Origin: Panaeolus papilionaceus
Lineage: Eukaryota; Basidiomycota; Agaricomycetes; Agaricales
NCBI GenBank assembly: GCA_015501605.1
Contig: JADNRZ010000003.1
Location: forward strand, 2,170,001 to 2,234,000
Direction: 5' to 3'
DNA: 64,000 nt
A program made the translations under genes and the position numbers. The notes under the pieces are model-generated. The model was given only the letters and a program-made list of their open reading frames with translations, ran no database searches and was not told where the DNA came from. Every line of letters starts with the position of its first letter. Position 1 is the first letter of the stretch. Below are positions 23,083-33,731 of the stretch, piece after piece.

Positions 23083-24557
23083 TCAGCGTTGCGACCCAAA
23101 TAATTTCTTCCAGAGCCTCTTTGCGCCTTCCAAGATACGACGACGCATTTCTCTCAGCGTGGCTGGAGGTCCTGGTATGGTGAGTGGTCCTGGCATCGCA
23201 AGCTCCGGTCCAGTTGAATCGTCCCTAGGAAGTATTTGTGCCGATGGGCGTTCGGTGGCGATGTTGATTTCCGGATGAAGGTGCTGTGCTGCTTCCTCGA
23301 AGCCTGGTATGGTGAGCGGTCCTGGCATGGCGAGCTTCAGTGCAGTTGAGTGCTCCCTGAGAAGTATTTGTGGCCATGGGCGTTCCATAGCGATTTCGAT
23401 TTCCTGACGAAGGCGCTGTGCTGCTTCCTCGAAGCCTTCAGGAGCGTCTCCATAGGCATTGAATTGTTTGATAAACTTGGTCAGAATTTCGTTATTTTCG
23501 CAGAAGTTTCTTTCCAGAATGTTTCGCAAATTTATGTTGATCTGGGCTTCTAGTTGTGCCAAATCGTCTTCGATGTTACTTTTCTCCAGAAGCGCATTCT
23601 CGATCCGCTCATACAGATCTTGGTACAGCTGTGGTGTGCGAGTTCTCAGGATGGTAAAGAGTGTGTCCTCGCCAGGTACCATGCCTGCGTCCAGGATCTG
23701 TAATGCAGACAACTGAGTGTTTGTAAATTTCACCATCTTAGTGCCCTCATCAATGAAGTCCTAGTTCAGAAGTATATATATATCAGTTGGCATTAATCGT
23801 TGTCATTCCACAAATGATTCCATACCTTCAACTGATTATCATGCAACTGCTCAAAATTGGATTGCCCACGACTCAGCGCTCCTTCACTGTAAAGTGTGTC
23901 CCACATAGTGGTTACGAACATCAAATCCTTCAGGTTTCTCTTACCTGAAGACTTGAGAAATGTTCGGAGCATTTCCAGTGTCCTCCGCTGCGTTCCTGGT
24001 AATCTCGTTCCGTTGATGGGGACGAGATATAAAATTCTGACTGCGTATCGGCTAATGGGACAATGATTTGACTGGTCATCAATTCATGGGTCATTCATGA
24101 TGAGTGTTCAAAGGCTCACCGTTCCTGATTTAACCAAGCCTTCACCATGTCTAGAATCTCTTTCTCCGAGAATTTGCTGTCCGAAAACCCCGGGGTGTCG
24201 ACAAGAGTGATTGGATATCCATGCAGCTTTGCATTGACCACAGTGAATGCGCTGATGTGCTGAGTATAGCCAGCGAGTTGATTGCTACTCAGTGATAATT
24301 GTTGCGACGGGCCTGCGAGGGCTTCTAGAAACTAGGTATAAAACAGGTCAAGGGGCATGTTATGATATGCGGGATACACGACTTACACTACTTTTTCCGG
24401 CTCCAGTGGGTCCCAAGACTCTACAATTAATTCAGAGATGTATGCTTAAAAGTCAAGGGGAGTAAGATACCCACAGAACCAGACGACCTGTACGACCAGC
24501 CTTGGGCTCCTCAAGAGAGATTTCCCCAGTAACCTTGATCCATTCCAGATTCTCCAT
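23083..24557 (-). CDS. P-loop GTPase (AIG1-like), copy 2 with C-terminal duplication
   Basis: The exon plan equals copy 1, from the ATG at 24557 (MENLEWIKVTGEISL) through LVLVLGPTGAGKSS, LVDTPGFSDS, ILYLVPINGTRLPG and FVTTMWDTL. The last exon (23083-23736) is longer: after ...IKQFNAYGDAPE a 44-residue unit beginning GFEEAAQ and ending LAMPGPLTIP is present twice in tandem (DNA 23171-23302 and 23303-23434). The tail ends RLWKKLFGSQR. All exons join in frame, so the protein, near 400 residues, looks expressible. GTP binding is inferred from Walker A and DTPG; its role is unknown. Confidence 0.8.
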
Positions 24558-24779
24558 CACGACACAGCTAGTAAATCGATTTGGCGTAATGATCAGAATA
24601 GGGATACACAGTGGGACGAGGTCGAGAACTGGGGGTTCACGAAGGTTAGTGTTGATGGTTGAAAAGAAAGTGTCTCTCCTGCGACATGGTCATTATTTAC
24701 GCGTGTGGCACACGAGGCGCCAGGTTTAGCACCTGGGATGGTTTGGTGACAGATTGACGTGCTAATCTTATCTTTTAGT

Positions 24780-25015
24780 CGATGTCATCCCATGCTCGTG
24801 CGCATTTAGCCAAAGACGGCGAAAGGATATGAACGAGGTCATCCCAATTCGCCCTCGCCACGTCCGTTCCGGAGCATACATAACTCCTCCGCAACGTCCC
24901 TAACACACCCACAATCTCAGGAACGTGCCCAATATGAAACCTCCGCAGCCTCCTTGCCAGGTACGCCGCGCACAGAAGGTTATATACTTCCCACCCAACA
25001 CGGTTTCACTCGCAT
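24780..25015 (-). pseudogene. Conserved exon fragment (HVPEIV...NWDDLVHIL), copy 2
   Basis: This is the counterpart of 13079-13320 and is open throughout: YLARRLRRFHIGHVPEIV followed by ARANWDDLVHILSPSL. It lacks a four-residue repeat (LRRT) present in copy 1. No start or partner exons are found. Confidence 0.5.
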
Positions 25016-25076
25016 CACACAAAAAAATTAAAATTAAGAAACAAACCAAAAAAAAACCAAAAATTTAAGCCGGATA

Positions 25077-25149
25077 ATGAGTCTAGCCGACTCGAACGAC
25101 TGACCTCGTCATGACTAGTGACGTGCACTACCAACTGAGCTAAGAAGGA
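25077..25149 (-). pseudogene. Degenerate tRNA-Thr (AGT)
   Basis: This is the unit 2 counterpart of the tRNA at 13391-13463. The anticodon stem and AGT anticodon remain, but the 3' acceptor strand is AGACTCA, which mismatches TCCTTCT at three consecutive positions. The D stem has one mismatch (GCTC/GTGC), and base 37 is changed from A to C. It should not yield a functional tRNA. Confidence 0.85.
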
Positions 25150-25469
25150 TATGTTAGCTTTGAGCTTTTGGTGTTGACGTGGCACCTGGATTGTATTTGC
25201 ATGATGTGGTAAGCAGGCACCAGAACCGACTGGGAAGCCTGCAATAAGGATGCTTGAGGCAGGACGACATCCAAAGGTATGCGAAAAAATATGATACCCA
25301 TAATGATTAAACCAAATTCTCTAAGCACATCCACGAGCCGACGAAACGAAAGATTAATGATAAATACCAAAACAGCTCAATAGAAATCCACAGTCCATCC
25401 ATCCGCCCATCCTTCCGTCTGTCCACCTCTAACTATTAACCTCCAACTCAACCACCCCCACCACCTATT

Positions 25470-27652
25470 TTAAACCCGACACTTCACCTCCCCATCCAAC
25501 GCACTGATAGCCGCACCAAGACACCACCCCAACTCCGTCCCCTCCACCTGCTTCCCCACCCTCACCTTGCGCTCATCTCCAAACTCATACCCCAGCCTCA
25601 GGAGCGCATGCATAAACGTCATATCCAAACACCACTCCGGCCTCCCCTCGAGCTCTTCGAGGAGTTTGGGGTTCTTGCTCCACCCCTCTTTGTCCCACCC
25701 TGCGCGACCGGCGCAGAGGGACGAAGCGAGAGAGGGGAGGGTGGAGATGGGGAGGTTGTCGAGAGAGGATGGAGAGGTGGGAGAGGTGGGTGGGAGGAGA
25801 GGTTCGATGCGGTCGTAGAAGTAGGAGAGGAGCAGGACTTTGCCGTGTTTGAATGTGTCCAGTAGGGAGGGCTGGTAGACGCCGTTGAACGAGCATGGTT
25901 TAGTCTCGCAGATCCTGTACAGGGCGCATAGTGATCAGTCAACGTTCACCTCGAAGAGAAAACAATAAGGGAGACTCACACATCCTTCGCAAGCACCAAC
26001 GCCATAACCCTCTGACACGCCTCAAAGCTCCCCACATCACCACCATACATCACCACCTTGCCATCCTTCCTCCTATCCTCATCAAAATACTCAACCTCCC
26101 TCTCCGTCCCCCTGGCCAAACATGGATTCGACACCCTTCTCTGCTTACTATCCTTCACATCGCTACCCGGCCTGATCGAGTCCATAAACTCCACCAACGC
26201 ATGCAAATGCCTCCGCGCCTGCATCAACCCATACCCGAAATACGAATGCTGGTACAGGACATACTTCTCCCCTCCAAACTTCAAATCATACTTATGTTCC
26301 CCTCCTCCAACCCCTTGTCGCTCTTCGTATCCCGAAACTCAGGCTTGAACACAATCTGCGTAGACGCGCCGCCGAGGTCCAGAACGGCATAGGTCTCCTT
26401 GCCCTTGTCCGATGTCGACTTCGCCCCGTGACCAATAGTTCCAAGGAGGTAGTTCGCCGTAATCCACGCATACACCCCCTCATCCTTCCCATCCATCACC
26501 GTCACCGCGCCCTCCTTCGGCACGCTAAACGGATACTCACCCCTCAGCCTCTTCTCCACCGCCCCCAAAATATCATCAGCCTCCTTCTGTCCAAGCAACC
26601 TCAACCCAGCCGTCGCCTTCACCCACACACCCGTGCAAGCCCACATAGCCCTCGGCACCACCTTTGTCGCTTCATCCAGCAACTCATCAAGGGACATCGC
26701 CGCTTCCAGTGGTCGCCCAGAGAAGGATGACAGCCCCTTCTGATTCTTGACGAACACCTCGTACTCGTAGGACGGGGAGGCGCCGCAATTGTTGAATTTG
26801 TAGATGTGAATCCTCGACCCCGTTGATCCGGCATCAATCATAAGCGACCACTGCACAAGCGTCGATTTAGACGAATGCGGGGTAGTACAGTACGGCGTTG
26901 CAGAGCGGTTGGGGTCTGTGTCGAATGTGAGGGGTTTCTCTGTATCGGTGCTGGGTGTAGTATGCGTAGGCGGAGGATCAATCTTCTTTGGAGTGCCTAT
27001 TCCACCATCTCTAATTAGTCCCCGTCAAAATTGAAATAAAAGAAAGACAGGAAAGCTCACCTTTATCCCCCTACCCAATCTTCTCCTTCAACTCTCCCCT
27101 CCTAGGGCCCACAATCCATACCAACCCAATGATCACCACGGCAGCAGTCACAAATCGCTGCCACGTAAAGTACTTGCGCTTTGAGAGTCGCGAGGGGCCG
27201 TGGCCGCCTTCAAGGCGCTCATAGTTAGAGGAGCGGGGTGACAGGAGCATTGTTATAAAATTAGAAGCCGAGGAAGAGCGGGTGTGCGAGTGCGAGTGTG
27301 AGGTTTTAGAATATGGCGGTGAGTGCGAAGTTTGGGAGTTTTGTTGAGAAGAACGAGAAGACTGCAGTTGAGAAAGAGAGAAAGAAGAGAACCCTGAATG
27401 TGTAAAATCAAGCGGCGCAGGGCGGGGTGACGAGGCAGCTGAGGTTGTACTGCTTGTGGATTGGCTGTCGTTTGAGGAAGGACTAGATTTGGAACGGGAG
27501 CGGAGGGTAGTAGAGCCGGAAGCAGTGGTGCTGGAGTTGGAGGTAGAGTTGGTGGTGCTGGAGGTAGACGACGTGGAATTGTTTGAAGCTGAAGGAGTGA
27601 CTGGAGTTGAAGAATCCAGACGAGGGTCGATATCGGGTTGAGAATGTATCAT
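25470..27652 (-). CDS. GDA1: GDA1/CD39 nucleoside diphosphatase (Golgi type), copy 2, one frame slip
   Basis: A nucleotidase of the GDA1 family hydrolyses GDP and UDP left by glycosyltransferases in the Golgi lumen. The start at 27652 gives a Ser/Thr-rich cytosolic N-terminus of about 165 residues, then one membrane segment (FVTAAVVIIGLVWIVG), as in type II proteins. An in-frame intron (donor gtaggg at about 27088) leads to the catalytic part with [40 protein letters not shown] and ELGWCLGA, the five apyrase regions in order. An intron near 25980-25917 splices in frame. Near 26299 one base seems missing in a G run: restoring frame would give [10 protein letters not shown], as expected for the family. 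The same slip exists in copy 1. Downstream remains fully open, so it may be a real or an assembly frameshift. Confidence 0.8.
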
Positions 27653-27899
27653 GCAGCTCGTCGATGATCACTTTTCTGAGCTTTGCGCAAGTTTTTGGAT
27701 TGTCGGCGTTGGTGGTGGTGTTCAATGCCAAAAATCCAGGAAATTCAGAATAAGACGTGGGTTTTAGAAGAAGGAACCAAGAGAGGCCTTATGCATCAAT
27801 AATCAGGCCAAGTCCTATTTAAAAAATCCTTAAATATGACGTTTAGGTCGACGACGAGGACGATGAGGAGTGGACTTGAATGTGGGTAAAGTGAAAGAA

Positions 27900-28640
27900 A
27901 CCTAGTCATCGTGAAGAGAAGTGGTCACAGTTAACAGAAAAATTAACAAGGGAAGAAAGGGAATAGAAACCCCAAGAATAAGTGCAAGGCACACGGCGAG
28001 TGAGCGTAAGCAAACGCTGTGGATGGTTCTTCCTGTCAATTGACGCGTTCAACTAAGTTCCAGTTGAAGTTCAATTTGTGGTGTGACTTTGACGTCACGT
28101 GGGCGTGCCAGTTATCCGTCACAGATGTCAGACTCAGTCACGACAATATCACCTCCTCGCATTCCTGAACATCGCTTTGTTGTTGCTTAATGTTTATTCG
28201 TTTGTTCTCTTTAGTTTCATTTAGACACCACCAAAACTTTTCCTTGTAGATAACTACAGGAAGCTGGAACCTATCTCTTGAACCCTTTTACCACGTGAGT
28301 TTCGTGTTTCGCTTCCAATGTATTACTGCTCCCATACGAGGCGCACATGTTACTATAACTTGACAACAGATGGAGGTATTCACGACCACAAAAATGAGCT
28401 GAGGCCTCCCATGGTGGCCCTACTTGTATGATTGCATCAGCCCAGGTCAAATATGAACGGCACTCAATTAATTGGGATTTTGATACTCACCGGAGCGATG
28501 ACGATGTGAACTGAGGCGAAACGGTTACGAAGGTGATGAAATGAACGAAAGAACGTACGAAAGAATGCGCGCAAGGGCATATCAGACGACGAGTAATGAC
28601 AAAATACGAACACGAGATATCATATTGCTTTGATATAAGG
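27900..28640. repeat. Repeat R3, unit 2
   Basis: It matches the other R3 copies (TGACGTCACGTGGGCGTGCC near 28092) but has no AGGAAGC array, only a single AGGAAGC-like remnant near 28258. It ends where inverted element A2 begins at 28645. 27653-27899 is the upstream region of the GDA1 gene; no motif is firmly identified there. Confidence 0.65.
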
Positions 28641-28644
28641 TAAT

Positions 28645-29481
28645 TGCAGTGTAGCGACTTTGTTGATCCGTGGACTAGCTACAACGTAATGACTGAGTGT
28701 GATCCATGGATCGCCATGGATTTCCTACATTCTGGGTAAGTAAGGTTATATAATTAGTTCATTAGATATAGTATCAATGTAATAAATAAATACCAGATGA
28801 GCAGAACGGGTGGGGGTAGGTAGAGAGATAGCGGATGGGGCGCGGGGGAGGGGAGAGGGGGGTGGGTGGGTGGGTGGGTGAATGGTGGATGGAGCGCGGG
28901 AGGGGGTAGGTGGGGCATCAGGTTGGGATGAGCGGAAATGGGGGTTAGTGGATTAGTGAATTGGGCGCGGCGGAAGGGTGGGGCAAGTGTGGGTATGTAT
29001 GACTGGTAGATGGATGGTTGGACATGGAGGAGTGGGAGGTAGGGGATTAGGTTGGGAAAAGCGGAATGGGGAGGGGGAGGGGGAGAGTATGGATTGGACG
29101 CGGCGGAGGACTAGGGTGGAACAATTGATCGTTGGGAGGTGATTGGGAAGTAGGGCACGGAAGGGTTGGGGGGGGAGGAGAAATAGGTTTACATAGATGG
29201 GTCGACAGGTCGCTCTGTAATATCCGCGGAAATGTTAGATTTAGAGAAAAAGTAGACGTTGGTAAATAGACGATTTTTGAGCTGCAAAATGGGTAATGCA
29301 ATATGTTGAAAGAAACTAGCAGGATCGGTGGGAGCTCAACCCGCAGTGGCGGAATGTATTAAATGAAATGGTAGAAGAAGCCGCGACGTTGACTCCGCGG
29401 CGGAAATGTGTACGGGATCTAAGAATCCGCGTCGGTGGAGTCGAGGCGCGACGCGGACTCCATTCCGCGGGATATGCCTGA
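28645..29481 (-). mobile_element. Short element A2, inverted copy, split by the CACTA element
   Basis: This is A1 in reverse orientation. The terminus GCAGTGTAGCGACTTTG at 28645 faces the duplicated block, followed by the G-rich body (C-rich on the minus strand). At 29479-29481 the sequence TGA is followed by the CACTA element. A2 resumes at 47914 with TGAACAAGTGGGTCC and an A-run, ending near 47939. A1 (near 2485) has the uninterrupted AGGCATATCCC junction, read on the opposite strand. Confidence 0.8.
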
Positions 29482-29539
29482 CACTGCGGGGTTTGGCTTC
29501 TTAATTCAGTGAACAAAGCCTGAGCAAATCGTGAACAAA
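29482..29539 (+). repeat. Left terminal inverted repeat of the CACTA element
   Basis: About 58 bases beginning CACTGCGGGGTTTGGCTTCT, matching the reverse complement of 47856-47913 with roughly seven mismatches. Confidence 0.85.
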
Positions 29540-30037
29540 ATTGTAATTTGAGCATTTTTTGATTCTCGTTTTGATCACTGAATCAAATACCATTTTTGGA
29601 ACCGATTTGCGACATGTTTTGATCAGTAATCATAACCACATTTAGATCAACAAGTTTAGCTCGAATAAGAACACGTCAAATTCACCAAGAAATTCAAGGA
29701 CAATTCAGGGGGATAATGCTGAGTTTTTGCATCGTGCTGAGTTCACAGCAAGGTCCATCAAGAGATCCGAGCAGCCGGCGTCTCGGAGGAGTCCGAGCCC
29801 GTGGAGTGAGCATACAAATCAATAAGACATGTTGGCACTCTCGGCAATAAGGTACAGAATACAATTTAGAGGTGGTGGCAGTAGGTTGGTACTAAAATAT
29901 CAGATTAAATATAAATAGTCAACAAGAGAATGAAATAAATAAACGTAGTGCTCATGTCTGTAAAAATCTCGCTCGTAGATAAAGAGGCAGGCAAAAAAAA
30001 TCATACGCAACCAGTTCAAGAAAGATGCAATGGACAA

Positions 30038-32742
30038 TCATGATGTTTCCCGGCGCCGCTGGATGTACTTTCCAACAAACTCAACTGAGAGCTCTTCTAT
30101 GCGTGATTGGCCACGCCTGAATTCTCCTGCTCCGCGTGTGGCATCCCTCCATTGCGTCATTGTCTTGGGCTGTCGCGATCCAGTTGACGAAGTATCCCTT
30201 ACGGCTTTGAATGAATTTTCAAGCAAGACTGTCCAGCGGCCATAATCCATGCCTGAACCCTTGAACGTACTTGCAAGTGGATAATATGATTTTCGAGCAG
30301 TTTGTGCGCCTTTCCCTAAGGCCAGAACAAATGGGTCAAGAATTCAGAGCGAATTGTGAATTTAAAATACATACCTGTGAAGCACTCGAACAGACCACAG
30401 AGCATTTCCCCTTCCAACTCTGTCATTCCATCATCAACGTACTCCTCCCCAGTCTCTTTATCCCTCACCACAAAAATATGATCTGGCGATGTAGACCAGC
30501 CACTTGGGCCCTCCAAAACTGTGCTGGGATTCAACATTACGACTGCTAATCACCACGGGTATCCACCACCCAACAGAGCCGCGCGACCTAAGCGATGACT
30601 TCTCAACATGTCCTCGGCTAAGATGAGATACGCATTATAGTCATCTTCATGGAATACATGTCCGTGAGGTCGGTAGGGTATCAGGCGTGACGGTGTCGAA
30701 GTCGATGGCATTTGACGAAGGGTGGATGACTTTTGAAGTGTTCTGAAAGGGATTCCGTGTTGAGCAAGGTATAGGGCAATGTCGCGATCCTCCATGTGTG
30801 TCGGGAGCCGGCATATTGCAAGAGCGTGCATGGCAGTTTCAAACGCTATGTGCCATTGGGCGGTGCTGTCAGTTCCAAAGTCGAACATGTAGAGGGTTCG
30901 GCCTGTCTGACTGTCGATAATAGGCTGCAGATTTTGCAAACGGGTGTTGAAAAATAAGCTCTCTCAATGGTTTGGCCGCAGATCTGATTCTTCATCACTG
31001 ATTGGTTGACCTCCTCCCAGCTTCTCCATGAACAAAACGGCGCATCTGATAGGTGCACGACGAAACAAATCGCGGTCGACACGGTGCAAAGGAATGCCGA
31101 TAAACTTGAGGAAACGGTTTTGAGTCTTCTTGGGAATGTCTTGGCCTGCTGAGGGAGGAACAGGAAGCGGGGGAGTAAACCCATAGTAAATCCGGAGGAC
31201 TTGTAAGACGTATTCTTCCGCGGTATCAACCTCTGTAGTCAGTGCAGCTGATGAGCCATTTTGAATCGCTGCTAGATCGTCCATATCTTCTATTGGAAGC
31301 ACGAAGGGTTGTTGCTCTACACTTGGTTGAAGTGGAATTTCCACTGGTTCCTCGTCAAGGACTGCACTGCCTGTCCCGTCACCAGTTTCCTCTACTCCAT
31401 GAGTTACATCTTCCACTACCAACGCACAAGCTGACCTCTGGTTACCAACCCTCCCGTAGATGTCATCCTCGTCTTCATCTTCATCGGAGTATGATGCGTA
31501 GTCTGGGGGGCGTTGCAATTCATCACAACAATTCCATTCGTTGAAGAACGGGTCGTAGCGTTTTTGATAAGATCTCATCTCGTCCAGCGTATTGACACGC
31601 TCCCTCTGACCAACCCTCTCTCGCACCCATTCTCCGTTCGATGTACGTTCCCATACCCAGACAACTGCTGTTGCTATAGGCGGACGCGCTATTCTCTGGA
31701 GCCTTTTTTGACGTTGCTGCTCAGTTTCCTTCTTTTCCAGTTTAACGTGTTCCCGATCGCGTGCTGCAAAGAAATCTAGCACAGCCTGTGGTGTCACTGT
31801 TGTTATTGTTGTAGCTCGACTCGGTAATTCGGGTGGTCGGAGAGTCATCGGAACAGATGAGGTGAGCAAGTCTTGTATCTGTGACGCCTGTGGACCCAGA
31901 TTTTTGAAAAAACGATCCTGGTCATATTCTGGAAGCCAGGGATACCACAATGGAACGTGGAGTCTCTGAAGTCGTTTCACAAAAGCTTCTGGTCGCTGTA
32001 ACTTGGGATTATCAAGTCGGAGGAAGGTGCCTACTCGTGTGACGCTCTCGTCAAACGAGCAGACGCTCTCTGCGTTTAATTCTTGGACCGTTGCGCGATT
32101 TTGACCTTGGTTGACCAAAAATTCATTCCAATGCATGATGGCCAAGGTTGGAAAACCTCGCATCCTACATTGCTCTTCCTCCGTCTCGGAAATGAGATGA
32201 CAAAGTAAGCCAACCCAGACGTCAAACCAGTCGCGAGACGCACGGGCAGAATCCACTAGTTCTGAGTGAGTTTTGTAGGTTGAGCGGAATCCAAAGACAG
32301 TGGGGTGAGAAGGCTTCACAACTGAGATCTGCAGCTGCATGCTAAGTTGATGCGTAATGTGATACAAATCCTGTTCCAGATTACAGTATCGTCCCAAAGA
32401 TGAAGAGCTGATTGAATATTGACCGCGTTTCTCTCGATAGTGGTAAGGTGTTGGATCTCGTGCGAGAAGTTTGAGACCGCGCTCGTAAAAGGGCCGTATC
32501 GGTATGAAGGCCGTCCATCCCCATGCCAGGGACCACCACCGGGGGGTATACACCTCTTCCATTCGTTCAGAAAAGCGAGTCGTTGCTGCTTCTCGACGGG
32601 TTGGAAGGAAGACGCGTGCTGTTTCAACACCAGTCGGATCCTCAACAGGGACGGTAGTGATAGTGCGGTTGTCGTTGGGGGAGTAAATGAGGGAGCCATT
32701 GACAACCTGTAATCTTCCAGACGGGTGGTCCACGGACGACAT
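30038..32742 (-). pseudogene. Uncharacterised agaricomycete protein, one in-frame stop
   Basis: It starts at the ATG 32742 (MSSVDHPSGRLQVVNGSL). It resembles a large multi-copy agaricomycete family known to me only as hypothetical proteins, with features such as DPTPYHYREKRGQYSI, DWFDVWVGLLCHLI, LHVPLWYPW and later FGTDSTAQWHIAF and HGIPFRTL. Asp/Glu-rich and Gln/Lys-rich stretches lie in the middle. The frame runs on past a single TGA at 30964-30966, then through two introns (acceptors near 30511 and 30312) to a stop at 30038. The TGA would be CGA before a C-to-T change. If it is real, the protein ends about 100 residues or more early. Function unknown; it is cargo of the CACTA element. Confidence 0.65.
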
Positions 32743-33139
32743 AGTACTAAGTAAGAACAACGGGGAATGGGATCTGTTCCCAAACTTTCCGTGGCTTAAC
32801 GAGAGTTGTGAAGAACAAGGAATGGGATCTGCTCCCAAACCTTGATATATGGTTGTGGTAATGGGCGTCTTACAATGACACGCTCCTAGGTATATGGGAC
32901 ACTTCCCAAATACCAGCAAAGTATCGTTGTGTTGTTAAAGATGGGGCATTGAAAGTATTACTATTACGAGTTTAATGATCGTATTGTGTCACGGTTATGG
33001 AATGATCACATGACAATCGTGACAGGCGCGTTTCGGAAAAAATCAAAAAGCCGGGACTGCCGAACCATACCAGGCAATACCGGTGGTGACAACGTTGCAC
33101 TCTCTATCAGTAACCACCTTGGTAAAATGCCCGCATCCC

Positions 33140-33563
33140 TTCAACTGTCCACCGCCCAAAGCACATTCTTCGGAAGTCTTTCTGTTGATTGTTATTGGGA
33201 GTTAGGTTGGGAATCTTCCCATCTTACGCTCCTACTCACCAGTTTCAGCCCAGCTGGCACTCTTCGGAAGTCTTTCCGTTGACTGTACATGCTCTGGCAA
33301 GGACGAACATCCTGAGGTTTTCAGACTCCAGCCTGGCTTGCATTCTTTGGAAGTCTTTCCATTGGTCGTATATGCTCAGGCGCGAGGACTAACATCCTGA
33401 GGTCCTCAGACTCAGCCCAGCTTGCATTCTTTGGAAGTCTTTCCGTTGATTGTACATGCTCAGGCGCGAGGACTAACATCCCGGGGTTTTCAAGCTCCAG
33501 CCCAGCTGGCATTCTTTGGAAGCCTTTCCATTGATTGTACATGCTCAAGCGATGGACCAACAC
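33140..33563. repeat. ~84-bp minisatellite inside the CACTA element
   Basis: Four to five tandem units contain TTCTTTGGAAGTCTTTCC and TGTACATGCTC, with starts near 33167, 33261, 33344, 33428 and 33513 (periods 94, 83, 84, 85). It lies between the 5' end of the 30038-32742 gene and the 3' end of the WD40 gene. No coding role is visible. Confidence 0.85.
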
Positions 33564-33731
33564 CACAAAGATGGAACTCAAACAAAAGAAAGCGTCTATC
33601 TGACCTTAATGCACATGCTTGCCTGAAAGTTTTGCTCAGCGACCAGAGAAAGGCAGATCATATACAATTTTGTACATGTGTAGGTGCTACGAGTCTTTCA
33701 CTCAAGAAACATGTATATTTACTAAAAATCA

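Noticed and set aside
33140..33563. Tandem units considered as a CRISPR-like array
   Set aside because: Units are contiguous with no unique spacers, and the DNA is eukaryotic.
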